Shown: positions 26,400 through 34,156, counted from the first letter of the stretch. The stretch is DNA of 64,000 nt from Robertkochia solimangrovi (GCF_007279655.1 NZ_QKWN01000012.1:92730-156729), one strand, 5' to 3'. Notes: generated from the letters alone by a model not told the origin. Program-made: numbers and translations.

Positions 26400-27678
26400 C
26401 GTAAATTCCGTATTTAACAATTAATTTGGGACGATATTCACCCTGATCGTTAATGATCAGTTGGTCTACCGTTGAATTAAATGAGTTAGGGTGGATAGTG
26501 ATCGCGTCTTCGGTGATATAGGTTTCGTTCAATTTATCTTCGATATAACCATCGATTGGGAGTGTATAATAATATTGCTGAAATTCTTCGTCATAGAGCA
26601 GGGTGGCATAGACCGACCCAACGAAATCATCTGACAATTGAGATTCCACTTCATTGTGATTATTCAATAGTGATACCGTCAGGCTGTCCCGGAATACTTC
26701 GGTGTCATGAATCAATGGATAAATGGTAAGACTGGCATTTAGTACCACTCCTTTATTAGGGAGATCGAAAAGGTTTCTGAGAGTGGGGAAACTTATCGAG
26801 GTCATATAGCCTGTGCTACCTTGAACATAGCTCATGCTGTCGGTTTCTGAGGATCTAAGTGTGATATCCTGATCAGTAAGTTTGTTGAAAAATGAATTAT
26901 CTCGTGTTGCCGAAGTTTTGTTATAGGAACTCACATCATTATCCAGGATATACATATCGTAGGTGAGTGATTCGTCCTGGATCTCTGATGGAATAGTGTA
27001 GTAAAACCGAAGATAGGTGTCACCTTGATCTTTTGAGTATCCAAGTACTGTTCCATCATCGTCGGTAGTTGGTTGAATGGTAAGACCTTTGAAAACTTCT
27101 CTCAAATCTGGCGTTTCATCAACGATACCGGATCGTATCGGGTCAAAGATGTTTTCACCTACTTCCCAGGGAATACGGATATAAAGAGAATCTGAGAAAT
27201 TAGGTTGAGGATAGAATTCGATACTCGCGATACTGGTAGCATCATAGCCGAATACAGAAGTATTGTAAAGACTGTTGTCATCTGATGTGAGCTCATCCTG
27301 AATCAGATGTATATTATAGTGATTGAGTTTCAGGGTGTCTTTATAGTAATAGGTGTCAAATCCAAGGATCAACGCTACACTATCGAGAGTTGCCTGTTTA
27401 GGAATATCGAATGAAGAGGGTGAAAGCTCGAAATAGGCTTCCGATCGTACAGTTCCAAAATAGGGGTCCTGATATTGTCCGGCAAGTAATCTGGTAGCGG
27501 AGGAGGTTGCCAGACTGTCCAGTTTAAATGTGGAGACCGCAACGCTGAAAGTATCGATATAAATGATTCTTGCGGATGAATCAGTAAAATCTTCCCCGGC
27601 TGTGAAGTCGTCGTAGGTATCAGGCGAACAGGCTGTTAACAGCACGATTCCGAAGAGGATGAATATTGCATTTTTCAT
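26392..27678 (-). CDS. DUF4270 family lipoprotein
   Basis: The 428-residue product starts at the ATG at 27678 (MKNAIFILFGIVLLTACSPD), a lipoprotein signal; an ATG eight codons further upstream is less convincing. The mature part has the DUF4270 pattern: an early acidic stretch (DTYDDFTAGEDF), VALILGFDTYYYKDT, and a C-terminal strand PKLIVKYGIYDE. These proteins are widespread in Bacteroidota and all-beta, and have no known activity. It shares an 8-base overlap with the barrel gene downstream. The 286-base region upstream is divergent to a kelch lipoprotein gene, which may be a functional partner at the cell surface. Confidence 0.85.
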   Translation of the reverse strand: MKNAIFILFGIVLLTACSPDTYDDFTAGEDFTDSSARIIYIDTFSVAVSTFKLDSLATSSATRLLAGQYQDPYFGTVRSEAYFELSPSSFDIPKQATLDSVALILGFDTYYYKDTLKLNHYNIHLIQDELTSDDNSLYNTSVFGYDATSIASIEFYPQPNFSDSLYIRIPWEVGENIFDPIRSGIVDETPDLREVFKGLTIQPTTDDDGTVLGYSKDQGDTYLRFYYTIPSEIQDESLTYDMYILDNDVSSYNKTSATRDNSFFNKLTDQDITLRSSETDSMSYVQGSTGYMTSISFPTLRNLFDLPNKGVVLNASLTIYPLIHDTEVFRDSLTVSLLNNHNEVESQLSDDFVGSVYATLLYDEEFQQYYYTLPIDGYIEDKLNETYITEDAITIHPNSFNSTVDQLIINDQGEYRPKLIVKYGIYDE

Positions 27679-27964
27679 AGTGACCATGTTAATGAGGCTC
27701 AAAGAACCCTATTTGCCTCCGGCTATTAAAAAAGAATATACATATAGGGGTGAACATCCAACGAAGCCCTTAAAATCATCGATAAATCAGCAGGATTCGA
27801 TTGATATGTGCCAGAATCCGGTTTGTAGACGGAATTCCCGTATTGGTATATCTTATTTATTCAAAAGAGGAATTTCTGATATGTTCGCTTCGTAAATCAC
27901 AGTTTCGGTGAAATGGAATTCAGGTAAGATCTCACCGGACTTTAAAATTTAACCCCACAATAAA

Positions 27965-28972
27965 ATGAAGGAGCTTTTACATTTAAGATTAAAATTTATT
28001 GGGCCATTGTTTGCATTGGCCGCGGTCATTACCTCCTGTTCTTCAGACGATGATGATGACGATTCAGGAAACTGGGTTGAAAAATCGGTTTTCGATGGTG
28101 TTCCCCGCAGTAATTCTGCTGCGTTTACCATTGGTAGTACCGGATATATGGGTACTGGTTATGATGGAGATGATTATTTAAAAGATTTTTGGGCGTATCA
28201 CATGGGCGGTGACTATTGGGAGCAATTGCCGGAATTTCCGGGAGAGGCACGAAGCGCAGCCGTTGGATTTGCGATCGATGGTGCTGGTTATATAGGACTT
28301 GGTTATAACGGAGATACCAATAAGGAGCTTGGAGATTGTTATCGTTTCGATACGTCAGCAAATGCCTGGACTCAGGTGGCTGATTTCGGCGGAACGGCGA
28401 GAAGAGCTGCTGTTGCATTTTCTTCAGACTCCTATGGATACGTAGGTACCGGTTATGATGGTCAAAATGACAAAAAGGATTTCTGGAAATATGATCCTGC
28501 AAATGACACCTGGGAAGAGTTGGTTGGATTCGGAGGAACCAAACGTAGAGATGCTACTTCCTTTAGAATAGCAAATAAGGTCTATATGGGATCCGGAGTT
28601 TCAAACGGATTGAATCAGGATGATTTTTGGGTTTTCGACCTTGATGCTGAATCCTGGACCGCATTGAACGATCTCGATGAGGAGGATACTTATGAACTGG
28701 TAAGAAACAATGCAGTTGGATTTTCTCTGAACGGAAAAGGGTATTTGGCACTTGGTGTTTACAGTTCTTCCAGTACAAGTTCTGTATGGGAATATGATCC
28801 TTCAGATGATACCTGGGAAGAAAAAACTTCCTTCGAAGGAGTGTCAAGACAGGGATCAGTAGCTTTCTATAATGATGAAATGGCATTTATAGCCCTTGGA
28901 AGAAGTGGAACACTGTATCTCGATGATACCTATCAGTTCTTTCCAAATGAAGAATATAACGAAGACGATTAA
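27965..28972 (+). CDS. Kelch-repeat beta-propeller lipoprotein
   Basis: The 335-residue protein has a lipoprotein signal ending ITSC, followed by SSDDDDDDSGN. This acidic stretch after the Cys resembles the surface-export signal of flavobacterial lipoproteins. The rest is five to six kelch blades of about 48 residues, each with an R-x-A/S-A(V)-x-F strand, a GYxGxGYDG turn and a W-x-Y-D(P)-x-x-D-x-W-E/T element (DFWKYDPANDTWEEL, SVWEYDPSDDTWEEK). Kelch propellers bind proteins or glycans. The DUF4907 and LytTR genes follow at 15 and 40 bases, suggesting one operon. Binding partner unknown. Confidence 0.88.
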   Translation: MKELLHLRLKFIGPLFALAAVITSCSSDDDDDDSGNWVEKSVFDGVPRSNSAAFTIGSTGYMGTGYDGDDYLKDFWAYHMGGDYWEQLPEFPGEARSAAVGFAIDGAGYIGLGYNGDTNKELGDCYRFDTSANAWTQVADFGGTARRAAVAFSSDSYGYVGTGYDGQNDKKDFWKYDPANDTWEELVGFGGTKRRDATSFRIANKVYMGSGVSNGLNQDDFWVFDLDAESWTALNDLDEEDTYELVRNNAVGFSLNGKGYLALGVYSSSSTSSVWEYDPSDDTWEEKTSFEGVSRQGSVAFYNDEMAFIALGRSGTLYLDDTYQFFPNEEYNEDD

Positions 28973-28987
28973 TCAGAATCGAGTATC

Positions 28988-29350
28988 ATGAAGAAGTTAA
29001 AAAGATCTTCCGGATTCGTAGGGCCCATCGCAGTTTTAATTGCGTCGATCGCAATTCTGTGGGCGTTGGGAATTCTACTCACTAAAGAACCGGGATTCAA
29101 CCTGAAACTTGATGAGGATCAAAGCGGTTGGTCGTATTCAGTGTTTTTCCATGAGAAACTTATGATCAAACAACGATATGTTCCTGGGGTCTCAGGAACC
29201 TACAAATTTGAAAACAAGGAAGGTGCTGAGGCTATAGGAATGCTGGTTATTCACAGACTTCAGGAAAAGACAAATCCCAGAATTACGGCTGCAGACCTAA
29301 CCGGGATGCGTATTAAGATCAGGAGGGTTGCCTTGCTTGGGACGGACTAA
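28988..29350 (+). CDS. DUF4907 family membrane-anchored small protein
   Basis: The 120-residue protein has an N-terminal membrane segment (about 11-31, VGPIAVLIASIAILWALGILL), then a compact domain with GWSYSVFFHEKLMIKQRYVPGVSGTYKF typical of DUF4907. The domain is probably periplasmic. It sits between the kelch lipoprotein (15 bases upstream) and the LytTR regulator (40 bases downstream). DUF4907 genes are often next to kelch genes in Bacteroidota, to my recollection, which suggests a shared but unknown pathway. Confidence 0.75.
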   Translation: MKKLKRSSGFVGPIAVLIASIAILWALGILLTKEPGFNLKLDEDQSGWSYSVFFHEKLMIKQRYVPGVSGTYKFENKEGAEAIGMLVIHRLQEKTNPRITAADLTGMRIKIRRVALLGTD

Positions 29351-29390
29351 AAGACCGTTCGGGGAATTTATTGGATGATTAATTCGAAAA

Positions 29391-30125
29391 ATGAATGAAA
29401 TGAAGATAAACTGTATTATTATCGATCCCGATCCGTTGGCGGTTCGGTATTTCAGGACCTATTGTAAATTATTAGATCAAATTTCATTGCAGGGAACCTA
29501 TTCGAATGCACTGGAAGCGATCGAAAAGATCAATTCGGGAAGGATAGATCTTATCATTGCAGCGATAGATACACCGTTTATTAATGAAAGAGAATTTTCG
29601 GAGGCACTTGAATATAAGCCACTGTTCATATGTACGCTTCCCGAGCAAAAATTCATGTCCAAAGGAGTTGCCTGGCATCCGTTGGCCTATTTAAAGAAAC
29701 CGGTGGAATTTCCGGAATTTGTAAAAGTAGTTTCTAAAGTTCTGGAAGTTTTTAATTCGGAGGGTACGGGTAGTAATCTGGTCTCTTCCGATGGAAAAGC
29801 CGTAAACTTCAATCAAATGCTTTATGTTCTTCAGGAAGAAAGCCAGATTCGAATCAATGTGAACGATATCGTTTATATACATGAATTTAAAGGTCAGCGT
29901 AGAATATATCTCGATTATGGCAAACCGGTGCTTACCTCCATGAGTTTCGATGAAATTGAAAATAATCTGAATGATTCTAAATTTATACGCGTTCATGATT
30001 CATTTATGATCAATACCTGTAAGGTTAAAAAATTCAGGGATACCAGAGTTGTGGTCAATGGCACCTGGATACCCCTGGGTACTACTTATCGCGATATGTT
30101 TCTGTCGCGTGTAGGTGTTTTTTAG
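29391..30125 (+). CDS. LytTR-type response regulator with degenerate receiver domain
   Basis: This 244-residue protein combines an N-terminal receiver-like domain (about 5-120) and a C-terminal LytTR DNA-binding domain (about 145-243, INVNDIVYIHEFKGQRRIYL, FIRVHDSFMINTCKV). The receiver has lost its key residues: DLIIAAIDTP at 53-62 puts Ala58 where the phosphorylated Asp belongs, and IDPDP replaces the usual Asp-Asp pair. The Lys of YLKKPV remains. It therefore cannot be phosphorylated in the normal way and may respond to another signal or act constitutively. No histidine kinase is next to it. It probably controls the kelch/DUF4907 genes with which it appears co-transcribed. Confidence 0.88.
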   Translation: MNEMKINCIIIDPDPLAVRYFRTYCKLLDQISLQGTYSNALEAIEKINSGRIDLIIAAIDTPFINEREFSEALEYKPLFICTLPEQKFMSKGVAWHPLAYLKKPVEFPEFVKVVSKVLEVFNSEGTGSNLVSSDGKAVNFNQMLYVLQEESQIRINVNDIVYIHEFKGQRRIYLDYGKPVLTSMSFDEIENNLNDSKFIRVHDSFMINTCKVKKFRDTRVVVNGTWIPLGTTYRDMFLSRVGVF

Positions 30126-30185
30126 AGTGTTAGTGAATTATTAAAGGAGTATTATGTTCAAACAAAGTTTTCATAAAGGTGTGGT

Positions 30186-30341
30186 TTAAAACCTGAAACA
30201 ATCCCCAACCTTGACCGGATATACCTGACCAATATATTCGGCTTTAAGCACCCTAATGGAACTTCCTCCTTCACCTGAGCCACGCTGGTTACAAATCTTG
30301 CAGGCTGAGGTTGAAGGAGTTTTTTTATGATATGATTTCAT
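30186..30341 (-). CDS. Possible 51-residue Cys-containing small protein
   Basis: A minus-strand frame from ATG at 30341 to TAA at 30186 encodes 51 residues. It has a Lys/Ser-rich start, a CxxC pair (C14, C17 in ACKICNQRGSG), a glycine-rich turn and a hydrophobic-basic end with C48 (VYPVKVGDCFRF). The composition looks protein-like, and the CxxC plus a later Cys could bind a metal. It lies convergent to the LytTR gene and tandem with the MtfA-like gene upstream. The same DNA contains a hairpin that could be the LytTR terminator, so coding status is uncertain. I know no homologue. Confidence 0.42.
   Translation of the reverse strand: MKSYHKKTPSTSACKICNQRGSGEGGSSIRVLKAEYIGQVYPVKVGDCFRF
30266..30326 (+). 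terminator. Possible long hairpin terminator of the LytTR operon
   Basis: CTCCTTCA (30266-30273) pairs with TGAAGGAG (30312-30319), extended by CCT/AGG and AGCC/GGCT with a bulge and a mismatch, and is followed by T7. It lies about 140 bases after the LytTR stop. It overlaps the small minus-strand frame, so only one of the two readings may be right. Confidence 0.4.
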
Positions 30342-30388
30342 ATGTTTTAGTTAAGATCTTCTGGTCTGTTTGCGCAATGGATATCGAC

Positions 30389-30413
30389 GATCCTGCTTAC
30401 CGCAGGCAGGATC
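30389..30413. repeat. Short perfect palindrome
   Basis: GATCCTGC (30389-30396) and GCAGGATC (30406-30413) form an 8-bp stem around CTTACCGCA-like sequence. GCAGGCAGG palindromes of this sort are common, to my recollection, in flavobacterial intergenic DNA. Only one copy is in this window, and no T-run follows. Confidence 0.35.
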
Positions 30414-30559
30414 TATTGGCATTTGAATCTGATCCTATTTAAGGTGATTTTAGAAGTGAGTTAAATTATATGAGGACTTCTCTAAACAGCAATGAACTTC
30501 AGGTAGAAGGCAGCGAGAGGAAATAGATTAACTTAAAAAAAGAGAAGTAGTGACAGGGC

Positions 30560-31333
30560 TTAAAGGGTTCTCAATATTCGGGTTGGATTTTCGGTATGTC
30601 TGGGATCCTGTTTGAGCAAAAAGCACATACAGTTGTAGAATTCGGGAGCATCAGCATGAAAATCGAGAGGCCTTTCAAAGAAGGTTTCCAGTGCAACCGC
30701 AAACATTTCCATAAGGTTGGTACCACCATATTTTCTGAATACTGTGGTTTGTCCTTGTCGAATCCGGGCGATCTGTTTAATGCCAAGGCGTTCCCATTGC
30801 TTTAACTGGCCGGGATGAAGTATACGCTGAAAATAATTTTTCTTTGAATTTTCAAGGATAAGACAATGTGCAAATTCATGCAGAGCCAGATTGATTCCGT
30901 CACTACTTGATTTGAATCCACTTTCAATAGCCGGCCAGCTGAGGTTGACCGAACGGGTTAATGGATTTACATCTCCTTTTAAATAGATATTGCTGTTTTT
31001 GTAGGTGTAGTTTTTGGAGAACAGTACGATCCTGTTAAAGTATTCCAGTACATCGTGGTTCAAACCAAAAGTGATCTGTACAAAAGCACTTCCCAATAAA
31101 AGCTGCATTTCCCGCGTAACCGCAAAACCTTTTTCTGATTCGATTTGTGCAGACCCTAAAAAGCGTAAAGTTCTTATTACAAATTCCTTCTTTTCCCTTT
31201 CGCCCAGTCCTTTAAAATAGGAGTTCCACTGCATAAGAACATCATGACATTCCGCTTTGGATGTCTTGCTCAAAAAAAGATCGTATAATCGATACTTCAG
31301 ATCAATAAATGTATATCTAACAGTGCTTATCAT
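30560..31333 (-). CDS. MtfA-like zinc peptidase
   Basis: The 257-residue protein carries the MtfA family pattern: HEFAH at 152-156 (zinc ligands H152 and H156, catalytic E153) in NLALHEFAHCLILEN, with the third ligand expected in the EMFAVALETFFERP helix about 55 residues later. The N-terminal part is helical with WNSYFKGLGEREKKEF. In E. coli MtfA is a cytoplasmic aminopeptidase-like enzyme that binds the Mlc repressor, but the bacterial family is broader and its substrate here is unknown. No signal peptide. It is a single gene with 371 bases of repeat-rich DNA upstream. Confidence 0.82.
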   Translation of the reverse strand: MISTVRYTFIDLKYRLYDLFLSKTSKAECHDVLMQWNSYFKGLGEREKKEFVIRTLRFLGSAQIESEKGFAVTREMQLLLGSAFVQITFGLNHDVLEYFNRIVLFSKNYTYKNSNIYLKGDVNPLTRSVNLSWPAIESGFKSSSDGINLALHEFAHCLILENSKKNYFQRILHPGQLKQWERLGIKQIARIRQGQTTVFRKYGGTNLMEMFAVALETFFERPLDFHADAPEFYNCMCFLLKQDPRHTENPTRILRTL

Positions 31334-31440
31334 AGGTTGATCAGGGTTGTTGAATGTTGGCGGAACTCCGGGAACATTCCTCTAAAGATAGCACAAATTA
31401 ATTATGTCGTTTATATTTTTAAATATTCCCGGAAAGGAGG

Positions 31441-31702
31441 CGACGAATTAACCCATAGCGAGCGTCAATGAACGAAGCTAAAGTGAGCGTCAGCGAACAA
31501 ATCCAAGTGAGTGTCAGCGAACTAAATTCAGTGATGCGAAAGCGAACAAAGCGTCACCGAATTAACCCATAGCGAGGCGATAGCGAGCATTAAGGTCACT
31601 CAAGGGAGTTTTGCGTCAGCAAAACAATCCGCGACACTAGAGAACAGATTGCGGGAGCAATCAGGATCGACACTAAGCACCGTCAGGTGCCGACACTTCT
31701 AA
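31441..31702 (-). repeat. Dispersed hairpin repeat element, copy 1
   Basis: This element lies directly after the GNAT stop codon and is read on the minus strand like that gene. Its start holds three hairpins joined by AGTGTCG linkers (complement CGACACT at 31691-31697, 31668-31674 and 31632-31638). Hairpin 1 is GCACC-TGAC-GGTGC, hairpin 2 GATTGC-TCCC-GCAATC and hairpin 3 GTTTTGC-TGAC-GCAAAAC. The rest (31441-31590) is degenerate tandem sequence of TTCGCTGACGCTCACTT-like units, with CGAATTAACCCATAGCGAG exactly repeated at 31444-31462 and 31558-31576. A second copy ends this window at 63848-64000. Confidence 0.85.
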
Positions 31703-31704
31703 CG

Positions 31705-31995
31705 TTAAATTCCATATCTTACATCCGCAATCTCTGGCGTAGTATCAAACACCTTCTTCGCAAAGGGACATAAGGGGAGTATCTTCTGGTCGTTTTCTCT
31801 TGCATATTCAACCCCTTTCATCACGAGGTCGTTCCCATATCCATTTCCTGAGAATTTTTCATCGATCTCAGTATGGTCAATAATAAATTTAGAGCTGCCG
31901 GCCCTTGTATAGGTCATTTCTCCGGCGTGTTCATCATCGACATAGATGACGAATTTTCCTTTTCTTCCGTTGTCTTCCTGTTCAATTCTTGTCAT
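31705..31995 (-). CDS. GNAT-like N-acetyltransferase, short (NATD1/YjdJ-like)
   Basis: The 96-residue protein is a minimal GNAT fold of the DUF/GNAT YjdJ type. It has GKFVIYVDDEHAGEMTY strands, IDHTEIDEKFSGNGYGNDLVM (acetyl-CoA loop, with G-N-G-Y-G in place of the usual R/Q-x-x-G-x-G/A) and the C-terminal LPLCPFAKKVF with a conserved Cys. Substrates of this group are not known. The iron-sulfur gene (yjdI-like) lies 18 bases upstream; this pairing also exists as yjdI-yjdJ in E. coli. The stop is followed at once by the dispersed hairpin repeat. Confidence 0.85.
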   Translation of the reverse strand: MTRIEQEDNGRKGKFVIYVDDEHAGEMTYTRAGSSKFIIDHTEIDEKFSGNGYGNDLVMKGVEYARENDQKILPLCPFAKKVFDTTPEIADVRYGI

Positions 31996-32013
31996 ATTAG
32001 TGAGGGGATGTAA

Positions 32014-32238
32014 TTATGATTCTTTTTCAATTTTGGATTTAATGCTCAATGCCCCAGACGGACATTTTGAAACTTGATCGATCAGGGCTTCAGAGCTCGC
32101 ATTTTCTATCTTGATCCATGGCCGATCCTTCGGATTGTAAACTTCGGGAAGCGTCTTTACGCAGATCCCGGAATGTTGACATAGTTCGGGTTTCCAGAGA
32201 ATGGTGATCTCACCATTGCTGTATTCCAGTGTTTTCAT
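32014..32238 (-). CDS. YjdI-like mono-cluster ferredoxin-type protein
   Basis: This 74-residue protein matches the (4Fe-4S) mono-cluster YjdI family. It has CQHSGIC near the start (C20, H22, C26) and KCPSGAL near the end (C59), with the intervening NPKDRPWI typical of the family. Only three Cys are present, so a His or other residue may serve as a fourth ligand. Its electron partner is unknown. The gene overlaps the TMEM175 gene by an ATGA junction and precedes the GNAT gene by 18 bases. Confidence 0.87.
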   Translation of the reverse strand: MKTLEYSNGEITILWKPELCQHSGICVKTLPEVYNPKDRPWIKIENASSEALIDQVSKCPSGALSIKSKIEKES

Positions 32239-32816
32239 AGTTCTTCTGATATTATCTTTTCGATTCTTTTGTCCGGGACGATCCAGATGATCGCAACCAC
32301 TATATAAAGCATTAGGCTTATGATTGGTATCCAGAAAGATATGATCACGCCCAGTGCATAGAAAAGGATACTTATCAATCCTTTAAGATCTTTGCCAAAG
32401 GCCTTTTTCAACTTGGAATTGCTGCCTTCATATTTCATTACCTTCCATACCAGGATTCTGTAGGCGATTGCTGCCATCATCAGAACGATGCCGTAAAGAG
32501 CAACCGGATTTTTTTCAAAATGGTTTTCGCCCATCCAACCGGTTACAAAGGGAAACAGCGATAGCCAAAACAATAAATGAAGATTTGCCCATAATACATT
32601 TCCATTCACTTTACTTACTGCCTGCATCAGATGATGATGGTTGTTCCAGTAAATACCGATATACACAAAACTGCCAAGATACGTCAGGAAAACTGGCAAG
32701 ACCGGAAGTAAAGTTTCAAATTCGGGTCCTTCCGGAACTTTCATTTCCAATACCATGATAGTAATTATGATGGCTAATACACCATCGCTGAACGCTTCAA
32801 GTCTTCCTGTTTTCAT
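32235..32816 (-). CDS. TMEM175-type (DUF1211) potassium channel-like membrane protein
   Basis: The 193-residue protein has five to six membrane segments and begins with the hallmark first helix of bacterial TMEM175 proteins (RLEAFSDGVLAIIITIMVLE), including the FSDG motif whose hydrophobic Ile/Leu residues form the pore. Bacterial members form tetrameric K+-permeable channels. The second half, seen as one repeat, contains NHHHLMQAV and GSFVYIGIYW. It is co-transcribed with the YjdI and GNAT genes. Function in this context unknown. Confidence 0.88.
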   Translation of the reverse strand: MKTGRLEAFSDGVLAIIITIMVLEMKVPEGPEFETLLPVLPVFLTYLGSFVYIGIYWNNHHHLMQAVSKVNGNVLWANLHLLFWLSLFPFVTGWMGENHFEKNPVALYGIVLMMAAIAYRILVWKVMKYEGSNSKLKKAFGKDLKGLISILFYALGVIISFWIPIISLMLYIVVAIIWIVPDKRIEKIISEEL

Positions 32817-32832
32817 CGTAAGCGGCAGGGGG

Positions 32833-33222
32833 TTATAAGTTTGCGATTACTTTTTTTAGCTTATTCTGTACATCGGTTGCAATTTCACCGAGATCTGGAT
32901 TTTCAACAGTACTCATTGAAGCGATCGGATCGACTGCGACAACCTCAATCGAGCCATCCTCATTCTCTTCTACGATCACATTACAGGGCAGAAACACACC
33001 AATTTTATCTTCACTGCAAAGAGCTTTATGCGCAAAATGAGGATTACATGCTCCCAGAATCGTATATTTTTTAAAATCCACATCAATTTTCTTTTTGAGT
33101 GTTTCTTTAACATCGATTGTGGTCAGCACACCGAAGCCTTCCTCCTTCAAGGCTGCTGTGACTTTTATAATGGCATCTTCAAAGGTTGTGCCTTTTAAAT
33201 TCGTGTTAAAATAATAGCTCAT
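32833..33222 (-). CDS. DUF302 domain protein
   Basis: The 129-residue protein is a single DUF302 domain: FEDAIIKVTAALKEEGFGVLTTIDVKETLKKK at the N-terminus, and YTILGACNPHFAHKALCSEDKIGVFLPCNVIV with its two Cys in the centre. Family members are small cytoplasmic proteins, often near copper, sulfur or redox genes, without a settled function. It lies 16 bases upstream of the TMEM175 gene, so DUF302, TMEM175, YjdI and GNAT probably share one transcript. I see no signal peptide. Confidence 0.85.
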   Translation of the reverse strand: MSYYFNTNLKGTTFEDAIIKVTAALKEEGFGVLTTIDVKETLKKKIDVDFKKYTILGACNPHFAHKALCSEDKIGVFLPCNVIVEENEDGSIEVVAVDPIASMSTVENPDLGEIATDVQNKLKKVIANL

Positions 33223-33349
33223 GATTTCTCAAATTTAATAATAGAGGTATGTATTTTAAGAATAGGAAAGATAGTGATTTTAGGGCAGAAACAACAGTAG
33301 TCAGATCACGTAGCTCTTTGATTGGGAAGGTGTATAGTTTATGGCTAAT

Positions 33350-33383
33350 AAATTAAAAACTTCCCGTTTTTAAACGGGAAGTT
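33350..33383 (-). terminator. Terminator of the ECF sigma gene
   Basis: AACTTCCCGTTT (33358-33369) is perfectly complementary to AAACGGGAAGTT (33372-33383). On the minus strand it is followed by TTTTTAATTTATTA. It lies about 60 bases after the sigma stop codon. Confidence 0.85.
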
Positions 33384-33444
33384 ACAGTTGGTTAGGTTTA
33401 TATAAATATGGTTGTGGTAATTGTTAATAAATAGCAGGATTGCA

Positions 33445-34071
33445 TTACGCTGAGCGTACGGAATCTTTGGGAGGTGTTTGTGAAAATTCAGCCCAGAGAA
33501 AGAACAGGAGCTCCATACCGGCACCGTTTGCTCTAAGCACCTTACGTAATTGACGCAAAGCTTTTGACATTTGACCTTCTACCGTCTTAATGGAGATTTT
33601 TAAATATTCTGCTATTTCCTGATTCGTGAGTCCTTCTTTTTTACTTAGAACAAATATCTCTTTACATTTATCCGGAAGGGAATCAATCGCCTCATCGACC
33701 TGAGTCATTAAGTTTTTGAACTCGTGCTCCTCTACCAATTCAAAAGTGACGGTCTGGATAATTTTGACATGTTCTTCGTCAACTTCGTTAACTGTTGAAG
33801 ATTTTTTTTTGAAATCCATACATTCATTAAAAACCGACTTGTATAAGTAGCTGTTAAGACTGGATTCTACTTGAATTTTATCTCTTTTTCTCCAGAGACG
33901 GAGAAAAACATTTTGAACGATATCTTCTGAGTTTCCTGCATTTCTAAGAATACCCGTAGCATAGGCGCACAGCCTGTGATGGTAGCGATCGATCAGGTAT
34001 TTATATGCGTTGACATCACCATTACGTAATGCTTCGACAAGTATTTCATTTGTAGGAAAATCTTGACTCAT
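33445..34071 (-). CDS. ECF RNA polymerase sigma factor (Bacteroidota FecI-like)
   Basis: The 208-residue protein has sigma region 2 (about 25-95: RYHHRLCAYATGILRN, SEDIVQNVFLRLWRKRDK) and region 4 (about 130-185: IDSLPDKCKEIFVLSKKEGLTNQEIAEYLKISIKTVEGQMSKAL, with the HTH). It belongs to the large ECF group that works with FecR anti-sigma factors and STN-type SusC transporters. Unlike the common arrangement, it points away from fecR: the sigma gene is on the minus strand and fecR starts 105 bases away on the plus strand. It ends with extra hydrophobic residues (MELLFFLWAEF). It should activate the fecR-susCD-TlpA genes when the transporter is occupied. Confidence 0.94.
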   Translation of the reverse strand: MSQDFPTNEILVEALRNGDVNAYKYLIDRYHHRLCAYATGILRNAGNSEDIVQNVFLRLWRKRDKIQVESSLNSYLYKSVFNECMDFKKKSSTVNEVDEEHVKIIQTVTFELVEEHEFKNLMTQVDEAIDSLPDKCKEIFVLSKKEGLTNQEIAEYLKISIKTVEGQMSKALRQLRKVLRANGAGMELLFFLWAEFSQTPPKDSVRSA

Positions 34072-34127
34072 ACAGGGTTAGGGGGAATAAAACTTTTTCA
34101 ATATTATAAAAAATTATAAATAAACGT

Positions 34128-34156
34128 AAGGGTTGTGAATTTTTATGTCGTCTTAT
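34128..34156 (+). promoter_or_regulatory. Candidate ECF-sigma promoter of fecR
   Basis: AAGGGTT (34128-34134) and GTCGTCTTAT (34147-34156) are spaced 12 bases, ending 20 bases before the fecR ATG. GTCGTC-type -10 elements with an upstream AAGG-like -35 are, as I recall, frequent before Bacteroidota FecR operons. No TAnnTTTG box is present in this gap. Confidence 0.45.

Noticed and set aside
31441..31702. CRISPR array at the repeat region
   Set aside because: The repeats are uneven in length and spacing, are largely palindromic hairpins with variable stems, have no spacer-like unique segments, and no cas gene is nearby.
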